Positions 8,328 through 16,607 of a stretch of DNA of 33,117 nt are shown one piece after another. The stretch spans positions 1 to 33,117 of the forward strand of contig JACJXR010000012.1 of NCBI GenBank assembly GCA_020636505.1. Reading direction: 5' to 3'. Source of the DNA: Chitinophagales bacterium (GTDB lineage Bacteria; Bacteroidota; Bacteroidia; Chitinophagales; Chitinophagaceae). Each line of letters opens with the position of its first letter. Position 1 is the stretch's first letter. Both the position numbers and the translations under genes were made by a program. The notes beneath the pieces are model-generated. The model saw only the letters and a list, made by a program, of their open reading frames with translations. It ran no database searches and was not told the DNA's origin.

Positions 8328-8900
8328 TTAATCTTCTGATATGAAGTCGTCAATGGTATTGATGAGTTCTAGGGTTGCATTATCAAGGTCGTTGTTGATG
8401 ATGATGGTATCGAACTCAGATGCGTAAGTAAGTTCGTCTTTTGCCTTTTTTATACGTTCTTCCAAAGTTTCAGGGGTTTCTGTGCCTCGCTTTTCCAGTC
8501 TACGTCTTAGCTCTTCGATTGATGGAGCTTGAATGAACAGACTGATTGAAGAGTCGGGATACTTTTTTTGCACAGCTATCGCGCCTTGTACATCTATATC
8601 CACCAATGGTACTTGCTCATTGCTCCATATGCGTTCTACTTCAGATTTGAGCGTACCGTAATATTTGCCGGTATACACCATTTCCCATTCCACAAAGGCA
8701 TCTTCTGCGATAAGCTGTTTGAACTCTTCTTCAGTATAGAAATAATAATCCTTGCCATGTACTTCGTTGGGACGTGGTTGTCTGGTACAGGCGGATATGG
8801 AAAATGCCAACTTGGGATGCGTAGCCAACAACCTTTTTACCAATGTGGTCTTACCCGAACCTGATGGGGCTGTGATTATTATTATCTTTCCTTTGCTCAC
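8328..8900 (-). CDS. gmk: Guanylate kinase
   Basis: A 190-residue cytosolic kinase that phosphorylates GMP to GDP with ATP. The P-loop is APSGSGKT (residues 11-18). The GMP-binding block includes SACTRQPRPNEVHGKDYYF and FVEWEMVYTGKYYGT, and the LID-like region contains RRRLEKRGTETPETLEERI. The start is GTG, which fits the family's N-terminus (MSKGKIIIITAPSGSGK) and lies 24 bases from a TAAATTTG promoter box. It appears to be the first gene of a unit with the CNNM-type gene and the dioxygenase. Confidence 0.96.
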   Translation of the reverse strand: MSKGKIIIITAPSGSGKTTLVKRLLATHPKLAFSISACTRQPRPNEVHGKDYYFYTEEEFKQLIAEDAFVEWEMVYTGKYYGTLKSEVERIWSNEQVPLVDIDVQGAIAVQKKYPDSSISLFIQAPSIEELRRRLEKRGTETPETLEERIKKAKDELTYASEFDTIIINNDLDNATLELINTIDDFISED

Positions 8901-8924
8901 TTTGAAAACGATGCGCTAAGAACG

Positions 8925-8932
8925 CAAATTTA
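8925..8932 (-). promoter_or_regulatory. Candidate -7 box of the gmk unit
   Basis: On the - strand this reads TAAATTTG (matches TAnnTTTG), 24 bases before the GTG start of gmk. The -33 region is poor: TTTC is present, but about 23 bases away. Confidence 0.45.
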
Positions 8933-8956
8933 TCATTTATAGTAAAACCTAAATTG

Positions 8957-8990
8957 AAAAAGGTGTACACATTGAATGTATACACCTTTC
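8957..8990 (-). terminator. Terminator after the bacilliredoxin gene
   Basis: An imperfect inverted repeat (AAAGGTGTA-c-ACAT / ATGT-a-TACACCTTT) with a T-run on the - strand, 17 bases beyond the bacilliredoxin stop codon. Confidence 0.75.
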
Positions 8991-9007
8991 ATATCAATAT
9001 AAGATTA

Positions 9008-9424
9008 TTAGCAATATGTATTGAACGCATCTATCAGGTTGGCTGCGATCATTTGTGCAGGACGACCTTCGATCATATGGCGTTCTATCATATGTACTAC
9101 TTCTCCGTTTTTAAGCAATGCAATGCATGGAGAAGATGGAGGGTAAGGCATCAGATAAGTTTCGCGAGCTTTTGCAACAGCTTCTGAATCGTAACCCGCA
9201 AAGCTTGTAAGCAATTGGTCAGGTTGTTTATCGCTGTTTTGTACAGCCATTACCACTCCCGGACGTGCAGTACCCGCAGAGCATCCACATACCGAGTTGA
9301 TGAACAACAGAGCCGTACCTTCTTTCGACAATGCATCATCCACATCTTGTGAGGTCAGCAATTCTTTAAAACCACGGTCTGTAACTTCGGCCTTCATCGG
9401 GGCCACTATTTCTGTAGGATACAT
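9008..9424 (-). CDS. Bacilliredoxin (BrxA/BrxB, YphP/YqiW family)
   Basis: A 138-residue thioredoxin-fold protein that should remove bacillithiol from oxidised protein cysteines. The hallmark CGC active site is at residues 46-48 (NSVCGCSAGTARPGV), followed by PPSSPCIALLKNGEVVH and HMIEGRPAQMI, as in B. subtilis YphP. The start is set at the ATG giving MYPTEIV. An in-frame GTG seven codons upstream exists, but it overlaps the -7 promoter box and so should not be transcribed. The gene has its own promoter and terminator and is monocistronic. Confidence 0.93.
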   Translation of the reverse strand: MYPTEIVAPMKAEVTDRGFKELLTSQDVDDALSKEGTALLFINSVCGCSAGTARPGVVMAVQNSDKQPDQLLTSFAGYDSEAVAKARETYLMPYPPSSPCIALLKNGEVVHMIERHMIEGRPAQMIAANLIDAFNTYC

Positions 9425-9444
9425 ATTATTACCTTCTTTGTTCA

Positions 9445-9475
9445 CAAAGGTACACTAATAGCGTTTTTACCCCAA
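9445..9475 (-). promoter_or_regulatory. Promoter of the bacilliredoxin gene
   Basis: On the - strand: TTGG (9475-9472), a 19-base spacer, then TACCTTTG (9452-9445). This is one mismatch from TTTG-N19-TAnnTTTG. The expected transcript start lies only about 12-15 bases before the ATG at 9424, which decides that start codon. Confidence 0.65.
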
Positions 9476-9512
9476 TGACACGGTATAATTAATACTGATT
9501 AGTATATAAAAC

Positions 9513-9538
9513 AAAGGCCGCAGTAGAAACTGCGGCCA
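9513..9538 (-). terminator. Terminator after the CHRD-protein gene
   Basis: A perfect 8-bp stem GGCCGCAG/CTGCGGCC with a 6-base loop, followed on the - strand by TTTGTTTTATA. It lies 39 bases beyond the CHRD gene stop. Confidence 0.85.
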
Positions 9539-9576
9539 CCGCTTGTAACCATTAAACCCTGTAATCTTTGCTTGTT

Positions 9577-11424
9577 TTATTGTTTAGTCAGTTTCAATGT
9601 CTTCTGACCATTTGTATTCCTTATTTGTACAGTATATAGGCCCGGAGTGAGATTTCCTGTTGCTATATCTATTTTGTTCATGCCCGTATGTAAACGTGTT
9701 TCTGTTCTTATGACACTGCGCCCTGTCATGTCATAAACAGTGATGTCTGTCGTTGCTCTCTCACTAGCCGAAATCTCCAAAGTTGCATTGTAGTTTGTTG
9801 GGTTGGGGTAGAGCTTTGTTTCAATGCTCAACTCTTTGATGCTGTTTATCGCAGTCGGTATGGCATTGCACTGTGTCCTTTTTACATCACCCCTGATTTC
9901 TCCGTTGGCATTTGCAGACGTATGTACATTCACATAAACACTGTCTTTGCGAAATTTATTAGACATAGCCTTTGTAAAAGGTGTCATGGCATCGTTTTCT
10001 GTCCAATACCCGAAAATGCCCCCGTTTGCATGATTGGAACCTATGCCATACATAACACCACCGTTCATGCCGGAGACATTGTTGTGGAAGTGAGCTGCAC
10101 TGAATCCTGTAAGATTGTCAAAAACCATCATGTAGTGTGCGCTTGATTGGTCGCGGTCGATAGATACCATGCCTGTACCTGATGCGCCTGATGTTACTTC
10201 GGGAACTTCTTGTGCTCCGTTTAAGTGATAAGTATATCCTTCACGGAAAGTACGATACACTTGTCCTCTTACCTCACCGTTTGCATTCATGGAGGTATGT
10301 ACATTCAAGTATATGGTACCGCTCAACAAATCACTTACAAAGCTGTCTGCCAAAGCACTCCCTGTTATCATACCACTGATGACATTGCCATTGATGTTGC
10401 CTGAAGGAATGGCGACAACCACGCCACCGCTTGTGCCTGCTTCTCCCTTGTGGAAGTGCGCACCTGTAATGGCACCGCTAAGGTCGTTTACTTGAGCTTC
10501 GTACCACAGCGTGTCGAATGTGTAATTCAATTTCAATGTGGCTTCGCCGATGCCTGTATTGGAACCTGTCACGGGAGTTGTCTCTTGAGCCTCGTCCATC
10601 ATTGCATCAAAGTGCAAGTAGTTTTCCATCATCAATTGTCCACGTATTTCACCTCCGGGGTTCGCTGATGTGTGAATGTTGATGTAAAGGCTATCACCTT
10701 TCAATGCTGTCAAATACATGGATGGATCTACACTACCTGATATTCTATTTCCTGAAATAAAGCTGCTTAGATCCTGTACCACAGGACCATTCACACCAGC
10801 AACCGCCTTGTGTAGGTGAGCACCTGTTATCGCTCCACTCAATCCATCCGCTACAACGTTGAAAGTCAATTTCCCCTCGTGCTTTTGTAGCATAAAGAAG
10901 GCTAATCCTCTTGCGTTTGTTGTCACGGCAGGTACTTCGTTTCCTCCGTTGAGCATCAAACTCATTGCCTTGTCTTCTTCGGGTAATATCTGCCCGCGAA
11001 TCTCACCGTTCATGTTTGCCGCTGTATGCAAGTTCAGGTACAGTTGACCTGCAAACATTTTTTGAATCAGTGATGATGATAGTGCAGAGCCGCTCAATGT
11101 TCCTTTGATGCGATTCCCTGTCACATAAGTTGAAAGGTTAACCAGTACACCACCGTTGGTGCCCATGGCTCCATCGTGTATGTGTATACCCATTATCGAG
11201 CCTGACAAGCCTGTTGCTGTCATTTCAAAGCATAATGTGTCTCTTGTGTCGTTCAAATAAAAGAAACCCAAACCAAGTGCGTTTGTACTGACGGAAGGCA
11301 CTTCTTGTGCTCCGTTCATTCTGGCTGCGAATAAATATTTGGCAGATAAGTGGTCTGCCGATGCTGTTGTTGTAAAGAGTAGTGTAACAACAACTACTGA
11401 TAATAATCTCGTAAAAGTTCTCAT
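9577..11424 (-). CDS. Four-CHRD-domain protein with T9SS type A sorting domain
   Basis: A 615-residue exported protein. The signal peptide (1-23) ends at TASA. Four tandem CHRD (chordin-type) domains lie at about residues 28-147, 150-267, 270-385 and 390-512. Each repeats the pattern 'GAQEVP...GxGxxxL', then 'GAHxHxGxxGxNGxVV', then 'YxNxHTxxNxxGEIRGQ'. The C-terminus (about 530-615) is a type A sorting domain: LYPNPTNYNATLEIS, ITVYDMTGRSV, PGLYTVQI and a final KTLKLTKQ. CHRD domains are beta-folds of unknown ligand in bacteria, so a surface or secreted structural or adhesive role is inferred. The repeats are diverged rather than identical, so the tandem arrangement is old. It is monocistronic with a terminator. 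Confidence 0.93.
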   Translation of the reverse strand: MRTFTRLLSVVVVTLLFTTTASADHLSAKYLFAARMNGAQEVPSVSTNALGLGFFYLNDTRDTLCFEMTATGLSGSIMGIHIHDGAMGTNGGVLVNLSTYVTGNRIKGTLSGSALSSSLIQKMFAGQLYLNLHTAANMNGEIRGQILPEEDKAMSLMLNGGNEVPAVTTNARGLAFFMLQKHEGKLTFNVVADGLSGAITGAHLHKAVAGVNGPVVQDLSSFISGNRISGSVDPSMYLTALKGDSLYINIHTSANPGGEIRGQLMMENYLHFDAMMDEAQETTPVTGSNTGIGEATLKLNYTFDTLWYEAQVNDLSGAITGAHFHKGEAGTSGGVVVAIPSGNINGNVISGMITGSALADSFVSDLLSGTIYLNVHTSMNANGEVRGQVYRTFREGYTYHLNGAQEVPEVTSGASGTGMVSIDRDQSSAHYMMVFDNLTGFSAAHFHNNVSGMNGGVMYGIGSNHANGGIFGYWTENDAMTPFTKAMSNKFRKDSVYVNVHTSANANGEIRGDVKRTQCNAIPTAINSIKELSIETKLYPNPTNYNATLEISASERATTDITVYDMTGRSVIRTETRLHTGMNKIDIATGNLTPGLYTVQIRNTNGQKTLKLTKQ

Positions 11425-11544
11425 AACCTAATATCATTTTGATTTCAGTGTCATTTACGAGCGCTTTTCATTTATGGTTTTATTTTTCTTAAAAAAGTTT
11501 CAATGTTGAAGTAGATATGATGGTCTGAGGCATTTTGTTGCACA

Positions 11545-11571
11545 AAAAAGCCCGCACATTGTGCAGGCTTC
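11545..11571 (-). terminator. Terminator after ftcD
   Basis: A hairpin (AAGCC-c-GCAC / GTGC-a-GGCTT) with a six-T run on the - strand side, about 20 bases past the ftcD stop codon. Confidence 0.85.
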
Positions 11572-11590
11572 TAAAATATTGATGGTTGTA

Positions 11591-13279
11591 TTACCTAATC
11601 TTACTGTTCACTATATCCCAAACCTCTTTTTCTCTTACATCAGCGGCTTCATTCATTTCCAAAGCTTTTACCAATATCGGTTTTACTTCAGAATTCTCTT
11701 CCAAGCCTTGAGCATTGATGAGTACGTTCAGGTATGCACCTTTTATAGAAGCTCTGGCACAAAGTGCTCCAACACCGGCATCACTGGCACTGTTTGGGTT
11801 GCCTATATCAGCCATGCTCTTGGCAAGGTCGAAAGATTGGAAGGATACTTCCATTGTACGGAATGGTACCTTTATAGCATTAATGGTTGCAGCTTCTATT
11901 GCTGCTTTGCGAGCCGCTTTTTCCTCTGCAGAACCTTTAGGTAGGCCAAATGCATCCATTATCTTATTGAAAGCGTTGGTGTCTTCATCCACAAGGTGCA
12001 ATAACTCTTTGATTTGTTCTTGACCTGTTTCCGCATAGTTAGAGAACTCTTCCCAACGGTCGTCCCAGCCACGTTTATGCGAAGATAGGTTGGCAACCAT
12101 GGTTCCGAGTGCAGCACCCAATACACCACAATAGGCTGCGATACTACCACCACCGGGTGCAGGGCTTTCGCTTGCAGTTTCCAATGCAAATTTGTCAAGG
12201 GGCATACTCACCAGCTTTTTGGCATTGGCGTTTTGTATGGCGTATTCAACAATTTTCTTCTGTGGGTCGAATGGAGTCAATTCATCCAGTCCCATCGTCT
12301 TGATGGCTATACGTACCAATTCGGCCTCACCTACACCTATGCTTCTGTTTTGCTTGCGAAGGAAGAATTTTCCTGCTTCAACCATGGCTTGCAACGGTAC
12401 AAGACCAACAAGCTCACTACCTGTTACTCGCAAACCTCTGGCTTGAGCACGCTCACATACTGTATCGAATGCCACATGGAGTGGGGTGACATTCATGTTG
12501 GTCAAGTTCATAGATATCTGTGCGATACCGTATTCCTCAATATACCAACCGATACCTTTTACACACTTAAGCAATCCCGGTATTTCAATGAAGTTGCCGT
12601 TCTCGTCTTTTATCGGCTTCATGTTCTCGTCCTTCTTGGTACGTCCTTTTTCACGTACATCGAAAGCCACAGAGTTGGCACGACGAGTAGATGTGGTATT
12701 CAGGTTAACATTGTAAGCTATCAGGAAGTCGCGAGCACCAATGGCTGTGTTACCCGTATGCTCATTGAACTTAGCAGGTCCGAAATCGGGTTTCCATTGT
12801 TCGGTACCAATTTTGTCGGCAATGCCTTCGTATTCTCCTCTGCGAATGTCCGCCAGATTACGGCGATGCTCAGCACTTGCGGCATATTCGTAGAGGTAAG
12901 CGGGTATACCCAACTCTTCGCCAACACGTTTTGCCAATTTCTTCGCAAATTCAACTGTTTCTTCCATTGTTATACCTGACACAGGTACCAATGGGCAAAC
13001 GTCTGTGGCACCCATACGCGGGTGTTCGCCTGTATGGTTGCGCATATCTATCAATTCGGCAGCTTTCTTTATCAATCTGAAAGCCCCTTCAATTACAGCT
13101 TCGGGGTTACCTACGAAAGTGATGACGGTACGGTTTGTTGCTTTACCCGGGTCTATATCGAGTAGAGTGACACCTTCGGTGTTTGCAGCCTCATCGGCCA
13201 CCAGTTTGATGATATCTGAATTGCGTCCTTCACTGATATTGGGTACGCACTCTATAATGGCATTGCTGAGATCTCTCAT
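11591..13279 (-). CDS. ftcD: Bifunctional glutamate formimidoyltransferase / formimidoyl-THF cyclodeaminase
   Basis: A 562-residue fusion. The N-terminal half (about 1-330) is the transferase that moves the formimino group from formiminoglutamate to tetrahydrofolate: ECVPNISEGR near the start, catalytic His82 in MRNHTGEHPRMGATDVCPLVP, and NLTNMNVTPLHVAFD. The C-terminal part (about 355-562) is the cyclodeaminase that releases ammonia to give methenyl-THF: ASESPAPGGGSIAAYCGVLGAALG, and VDEDTNAFNKIMDAFGLPK. Length and order match the animal and Bacteroidota two-domain form rather than the separate enzymes of other bacteria. It belongs to histidine degradation and the folate one-carbon supply. 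No hutH, hutU or hutI lies nearby, so it stands apart from a hut operon. Confidence 0.96.
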   Translation of the reverse strand: MRDLSNAIIECVPNISEGRNSDIIKLVADEAANTEGVTLLDIDPGKATNRTVITFVGNPEAVIEGAFRLIKKAAELIDMRNHTGEHPRMGATDVCPLVPVSGITMEETVEFAKKLAKRVGEELGIPAYLYEYAASAEHRRNLADIRRGEYEGIADKIGTEQWKPDFGPAKFNEHTGNTAIGARDFLIAYNVNLNTTSTRRANSVAFDVREKGRTKKDENMKPIKDENGNFIEIPGLLKCVKGIGWYIEEYGIAQISMNLTNMNVTPLHVAFDTVCERAQARGLRVTGSELVGLVPLQAMVEAGKFFLRKQNRSIGVGEAELVRIAIKTMGLDELTPFDPQKKIVEYAIQNANAKKLVSMPLDKFALETASESPAPGGGSIAAYCGVLGAALGTMVANLSSHKRGWDDRWEEFSNYAETGQEQIKELLHLVDEDTNAFNKIMDAFGLPKGSAEEKAARKAAIEAATINAIKVPFRTMEVSFQSFDLAKSMADIGNPNSASDAGVGALCARASIKGAYLNVLINAQGLEENSEVKPILVKALEMNEAADVREKEVWDIVNSKIR

Positions 13280-13299
13280 GAATTTTTACGCTTTGTGCG

Positions 13300-13307
13300 C
13301 AAAGGTA
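13300..13307 (-). promoter_or_regulatory. Candidate -7 box of ftcD
   Basis: On the - strand this reads TACCTTTG, the same octamer as at the rpsL and bacilliredoxin promoters, 20 bases before the ftcD ATG. The -33 position (GTGG at 19 bases) is weak. Confidence 0.5.
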
Positions 13308-13350
13308 TATAATAGTCGGTTAGCGTCCACGACCGTAGACGACTTGGTAA

Positions 13351-14199
13351 TTACAAATCAGTTGCTCCAAATGTATCACCCTGATTGATATCGCCTGTCA
13401 CGTAGCCTTTTTTGAACCATCGCATACGCTGCTCCGATGTGCCGTGAGTAAATGCATCAGGTACAACGCGGCCGCTTCCAAACTCTCTTTGTAGCCTGTC
13501 GTCACCTATGGCATTGGCTGCATTTAAGGCTTCTTCTATATCACCTGCGTCCAATATGTTGGCATATCGCTCTGCATAGTGTGCCCATAGCCCCGCAAAG
13601 AAGTCGGCCTGTAACTCCTGCATAACGGACAGTTTATTGGCTTGTACTTGTGTACCTCGCTCCTTCAATGCGCGTACTTTTTCTGATATTTTCAGCAATG
13701 TTTGTACATGGTGTCCAACTTCGTGTGCTACAACATATGCCATGGCAAAGTCTCCGGGTGCTCCAAACTTGCTGTGCAGCTCGTCGTAGAAGCTTAGGTC
13801 GATATATATTTTTTGGTCGAGGGGACAATAGAATGGGCCTGTTGCTGCGCTTGCACCACCACAATCTGATTCAACATTGTCTGTAAACAATACAAGGGTA
13901 GGTTCTATATAATTCCCGTATCCGCTTTGTTGAAACTCTCTTTTCCAAAAATCTTCTGTCTCGGCTAGAACTACTGATACGAATTCGGCGGCCTCTTGTT
14001 CGGCTTGAGACGGCACATATTCCGTTGTTTGTTGCTGCTGCATAGAGCCCGCTTGCTGTAACACTTGTTGAGGGTCACCTCCTAAAAAGTATACAACAAC
14101 AGCCAACACCAAAACGCCTATTCCACCACCTACTACTTTGCCACCACGTCCTCTACGGTCTTCAACATTGCTGCTGCCACGTCTGCCTTGCCAACGCAT
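13351..14199 (-). CDS. YpfJ/KPN_02809-type neutral zinc metallopeptidase
   Basis: A 282-residue membrane-anchored protein. It has a basic head (MRWQGRRGSSNVEDRRGRGG), one transmembrane segment (about 21-40), a Gln-rich linker (about 43-68), and the peptidase domain. The zinc site is HEVGH (His159, Glu160, His163), with a candidate third ligand Glu195 or Asp199 in QELQADFFAGLWAH. Cys113 and Cys125 may form a disulfide. The end 'DAFTHGTSEQRMRWFKKGYVTGD' is a family signature. The substrate is unknown. It is separated from ftcD by 71 bases that include the ftcD promoter box, so the two are probably separate transcripts. Confidence 0.93.
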   Translation of the reverse strand: MRWQGRRGSSNVEDRRGRGGKVVGGGIGVLVLAVVVYFLGGDPQQVLQQAGSMQQQQTTEYVPSQAEQEAAEFVSVVLAETEDFWKREFQQSGYGNYIEPTLVLFTDNVESDCGGASAATGPFYCPLDQKIYIDLSFYDELHSKFGAPGDFAMAYVVAHEVGHHVQTLLKISEKVRALKERGTQVQANKLSVMQELQADFFAGLWAHYAERYANILDAGDIEEALNAANAIGDDRLQREFGSGRVVPDAFTHGTSEQRMRWFKKGYVTGDINQGDTFGATDL

Positions 14200-14269
14200 A
14201 ATAATCGGATTTGATCGATATAAAACTAATAAAACTTGTTGCTCCTTCTGTGTTTATTAATTTTATGGT

Positions 14270-15376
14270 ATGATGAAATATTACTCGTTACTATCCGCAT
14301 TGTTATTATTATCCATATCCGTAACAGCCCAAATGGAGCAAAAGCCTTTTGTGATAACAGGTTATGGAGAAGTGTATTATGGTTATGATTTCAACCAACC
14401 GGGTGATAATAATCGCCCCGGTATAGTGTACTCGCATAATAGGCACAACGAGGTCAACGTCAATTTAGCAATGCTTCATGCGGCATATGATAAGGATAGA
14501 GTACGTGCCAACATCGGTATCATGACAGGAACTTATGCCAACACCAATCTTGCGGCAGAGCCGGGTCTGCTTAAGAATATCTATGAGGCTAATGCAGGTG
14601 TGAAGTTATTGAGTAAACATGAACTTTGGGTAGACGCAGGTATATTGCCATCACATATTGGTCCCGAAGGAGCAATCAGTATGGATTATCCTACACTTAC
14701 GCGTAGCCTTATAGCCGAAGGTTCTCCTTATTACGAAGCAGGTGTCAGGTTGAGCTACACAACCATCAATCAAAAGTGGTACATAGCTCTTATGCACCTG
14801 AATGGATGGCAGCGTATACAACGCCCTAACAATAACTCAACACCCGCGGGTGGTATGCAGTTAACCTATACTCCAAGTAAAAAGGTATTGGTAAACCTAA
14901 GCACTTTTGTGGGTAATGATTATCCCGATCCACTTAAGCGTATGCGCTACTTTGCCGACCTGTATACTGTTGTGAATTTTGCCAAGCGTTTTCAAGTGAC
15001 AGCAACAATTGATATGGGTGGTGAAGAAACAGCAAGTGGAAGTGGCAGCTATAACGGATGGATAGCAAGTGCATTGATTGTTAAGTGTAAACTCAACAAT
15101 CGTTCAGCTATTGTAGTTAGAGGTGAGTTTGTGAGTGACGATAATAATATCATATTCACAGGTGCACCTTTGGAACCCTTCCAAGTGGTAGGTGCCAGCC
15201 TCGGGTATGACAGGTATATTATCAAAAATGTATTGTGGCGTATAGAAGGAAAAATGTACAGTACAACAGGTGGAGATATCAGACCATTTATCAGGACCGG
15301 TGCTCCTGTAACGGACAACTATGCTGTTACCACATCATTGGCATTCCGATTCAGTAATGTGAAGCAGCATAAGTAG
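14270..15376 (+). CDS. BBP2-type outer-membrane beta-barrel porin
   Basis: A 368-residue outer-membrane protein. A signal peptide ends at TAQ (about residue 20). The rest is alternating amphipathic strands typical of 'putative beta-barrel porin 2' (OmpL-like): ITGYGEVYYGYDFNQP, SHNRHNEVNVNLAMLHAAYDKDRVRANIGIMTGTYANTNLAAEP, ISMDYPTLTRSLIAEGSPYYEAGVRLSYT, and a last strand AVTTSLAFRFSN ending in a few polar residues. The 'YSHNRHNEVNVNLA' and 'NLAAEPGLLKNIYEANAG' blocks are the recognisable family features. It probably passes small solutes; the substrate is not deducible. Convergent with the SpoU methylase, with only 4 bases between the stops. Confidence 0.87.
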   Translation: MMKYYSLLSALLLLSISVTAQMEQKPFVITGYGEVYYGYDFNQPGDNNRPGIVYSHNRHNEVNVNLAMLHAAYDKDRVRANIGIMTGTYANTNLAAEPGLLKNIYEANAGVKLLSKHELWVDAGILPSHIGPEGAISMDYPTLTRSLIAEGSPYYEAGVRLSYTTINQKWYIALMHLNGWQRIQRPNNNSTPAGGMQLTYTPSKKVLVNLSTFVGNDYPDPLKRMRYFADLYTVVNFAKRFQVTATIDMGGEETASGSGSYNGWIASALIVKCKLNNRSAIVVRGEFVSDDNNIIFTGAPLEPFQVVGASLGYDRYIIKNVLWRIEGKMYSTTGGDIRPFIRTGAPVTDNYAVTTSLAFRFSNVKQHK

Positions 15377-15380
15377 GGTG

Positions 15381-15908
15381 TTAGCCTCGCACCAATTCCC
15401 ATAGTACTACGCCCATACTTACGGATATATTCAGGCTGTGCTTGCTGCCCCATTGGGGTATCTCTATACATTTGTCTGCTTGTTGCATCACCTCTTCATT
15501 CACACCGCTCACTTCATTACCGAAAACAAGTGCAAGGGGTTGTTTGTCCCATTTGAATTCTTGCAGCGGAATGCTATCGTGAGCTTGTTCGATGGCAATT
15601 ATTGCATACCCTTCTGCTTTGGCTGCGGCAACGGCCTCCTGTGTTGTTTCAAAATATTTCCAAGAAACAGTTTCGGTTGCGCCGAGTGCTGTTTTATGTA
15701 TTTCCCTATGTGGTGGTTGGGGGGTATATCCGCATAAGTAGATGGCCTCCACAAAAAAAGCATCGCAGGTACGAAAAGCAGACCCGACATTGTGCATACT
15801 GCGTATATCGTCCATTATCACAATGATCTTATGTTTATCTGCATTTTGTGCATCTTCCACACTTAGTCTTTCCAGCTCCTCCATCGATTTTTTTACATAA
15901 CCCGCCAT
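15381..15908 (-). CDS. SpoU/TrmH-family RNA 2'-O-methyltransferase
   Basis: A 175-residue SPOUT methyltransferase starting at ATG 15908 (MAGYVKKSMEELERL); a TTG five codons earlier is less likely. The three SPOUT motifs are present: motif 1 IIVIMDDIRSMHNVGSAFRTCDAF, motif 2 PLALVFGNEVSGVNEEVMQQADKCIEIP, and motif 3 GSKHSLNISVSMGVVLWEL. The knot should bind S-adenosylmethionine and methylate a ribose 2'-OH in tRNA or rRNA. It lacks the N-terminal substrate-binding extension of RlmB, so it is a short TrmH-like form whose target base cannot be named. Divergent from clpS. Confidence 0.9.
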   Translation of the reverse strand: MAGYVKKSMEELERLSVEDAQNADKHKIIVIMDDIRSMHNVGSAFRTCDAFFVEAIYLCGYTPQPPHREIHKTALGATETVSWKYFETTQEAVAAAKAEGYAIIAIEQAHDSIPLQEFKWDKQPLALVFGNEVSGVNEEVMQQADKCIEIPQWGSKHSLNISVSMGVVLWELVRG

Positions 15909-16028
15909 GTCATTATCTTTCAATCAGTTATCCTATATAATTAAGTATAAAAATATCTTAATCTTTAAAGTCTATTTGGTCAGTGTTTTGTATCTTTACA
16001 TCCGATTTTTAAAAAACACAGAGCAGAC

Positions 16029-16328
16029 ATGAACACAATATTGCCGCAAGATACTATTCAATGGCAAACACAAGAAGAAACAGTTCAGGATGTTATCGAA
16101 GCGTCGGTACACAACCTGATAGTGTGGAATGATGATGTGAATACTTTCGACCATGTGATAGAGTCATTGGTTGATATATGCGAACATAGCCCTGAACAAG
16201 CCGAGCAATGTGCACTTTTTATACACCACAAGGGTAAGTACGGAGTAAAGAAGGGTAGTTTCGACTTCTTGCACCCTAAAGCAGAAGCGCTTATCGACAG
16301 AGGTATCCAAGCTACTATCGACTATTAA
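16029..16328 (+). CDS. clpS: ATP-dependent Clp protease adaptor
   Basis: A 99-residue adaptor that hands N-end-rule substrates to ClpA/ClpC-ClpP. The core starts near residue 29: LIVWNDDVNTFDHVIESLV, with the Asn-Asp-Asp of the N-degron pocket, then CALFIHHKGKYGVKKG with the pocket His in the position of E. coli His66. Residues 1-28 are a variable acidic N-terminal extension. It is monocistronic and is followed by a strong terminator. The clp ATPase and protease genes are not in this window. Confidence 0.93.
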   Translation: MNTILPQDTIQWQTQEETVQDVIEASVHNLIVWNDDVNTFDHVIESLVDICEHSPEQAEQCALFIHHKGKYGVKKGSFDFLHPKAEALIDRGIQATIDY

Positions 16329-16352
16329 TAATAAGAACTTTCCAAAATAGTG

Positions 16353-16385
16353 AACGCCCCGGCATAGCCGGGGCGTTTCTTTTTA
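16353..16385 (+). terminator. Terminator after clpS
   Basis: An 11-bp stem AACGCCCCGGC/GCCGGGGCGTT with a 3-base loop, then TTCTTTTT. It lies 24 bases past the clpS stop. Confidence 0.95.
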
Positions 16386-16517
16386 CGCATGCAACAATTC
16401 ATACCGTTTCAGTACCCCTTTCTGAAACTCTAACACGAATACATTGTATTCATATTGGCTCTGTACTTTGTTCCGTAATTTAAACGTGGTATTGCAGATA
16501 CTATTGCAAGGAAAATG
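16383..16517 (-). other. Open coding-like segment without a start codon (possible gene remnant)
   Basis: In the 279-base gap between clpS and the dpp gene, the - strand holds 44 sense codons between two TAA stops, with coding-like residues (for example NKVQSQYEYNVFVLEFQKG, then VLKRYELLHA). It has no ATG and only late GTG/TTG codons, so it cannot be expressed as it stands. It could be the 3' end of a decayed gene or chance. I do not recognise it. The rest of the gap holds the dpp promoter. Confidence 0.2.
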
Positions 16518-16554
16518 TTAATATAAATACCTCCAAATATCACCTTGATACTTA

Positions 16555-16586
16555 TTTCCTCCTGTGGGCTTTAGATGTTATTTTTG
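16555..16586 (+). promoter_or_regulatory. Promoter of the DPP4 operon
   Basis: TTTC (16555-16558), a 20-base spacer, then TATTTTTG (16579-16586): one mismatch from the Bacteroidota consensus. It lies 21 bases upstream of the DPP4 start codon, giving a short leader. Confidence 0.55.
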
Positions 16587-16607
16587 GGGAATACTTAATT
16601 CTGACAT

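Noticed and set aside
9425..9445. Longer bacilliredoxin start (GTG, seven codons upstream)
   Set aside because: The GTG overlaps the -7 promoter box, and the family's N-terminus matches the ATG at 9424.
12233..12979. Plus-strand 248-codon open frame
   Set aside because: It lies wholly opposite the well-supported ftcD gene; the residue mix is unnatural (Tyr/Cys/Phe-rich) and no family fits.
15964..15998. Promoter of clpS (TATCTTTA at 15991)
   Set aside because: The -7 box has a mismatch, and the nearest TTTG is only 12 bases away, so no combination fits the spacing well.
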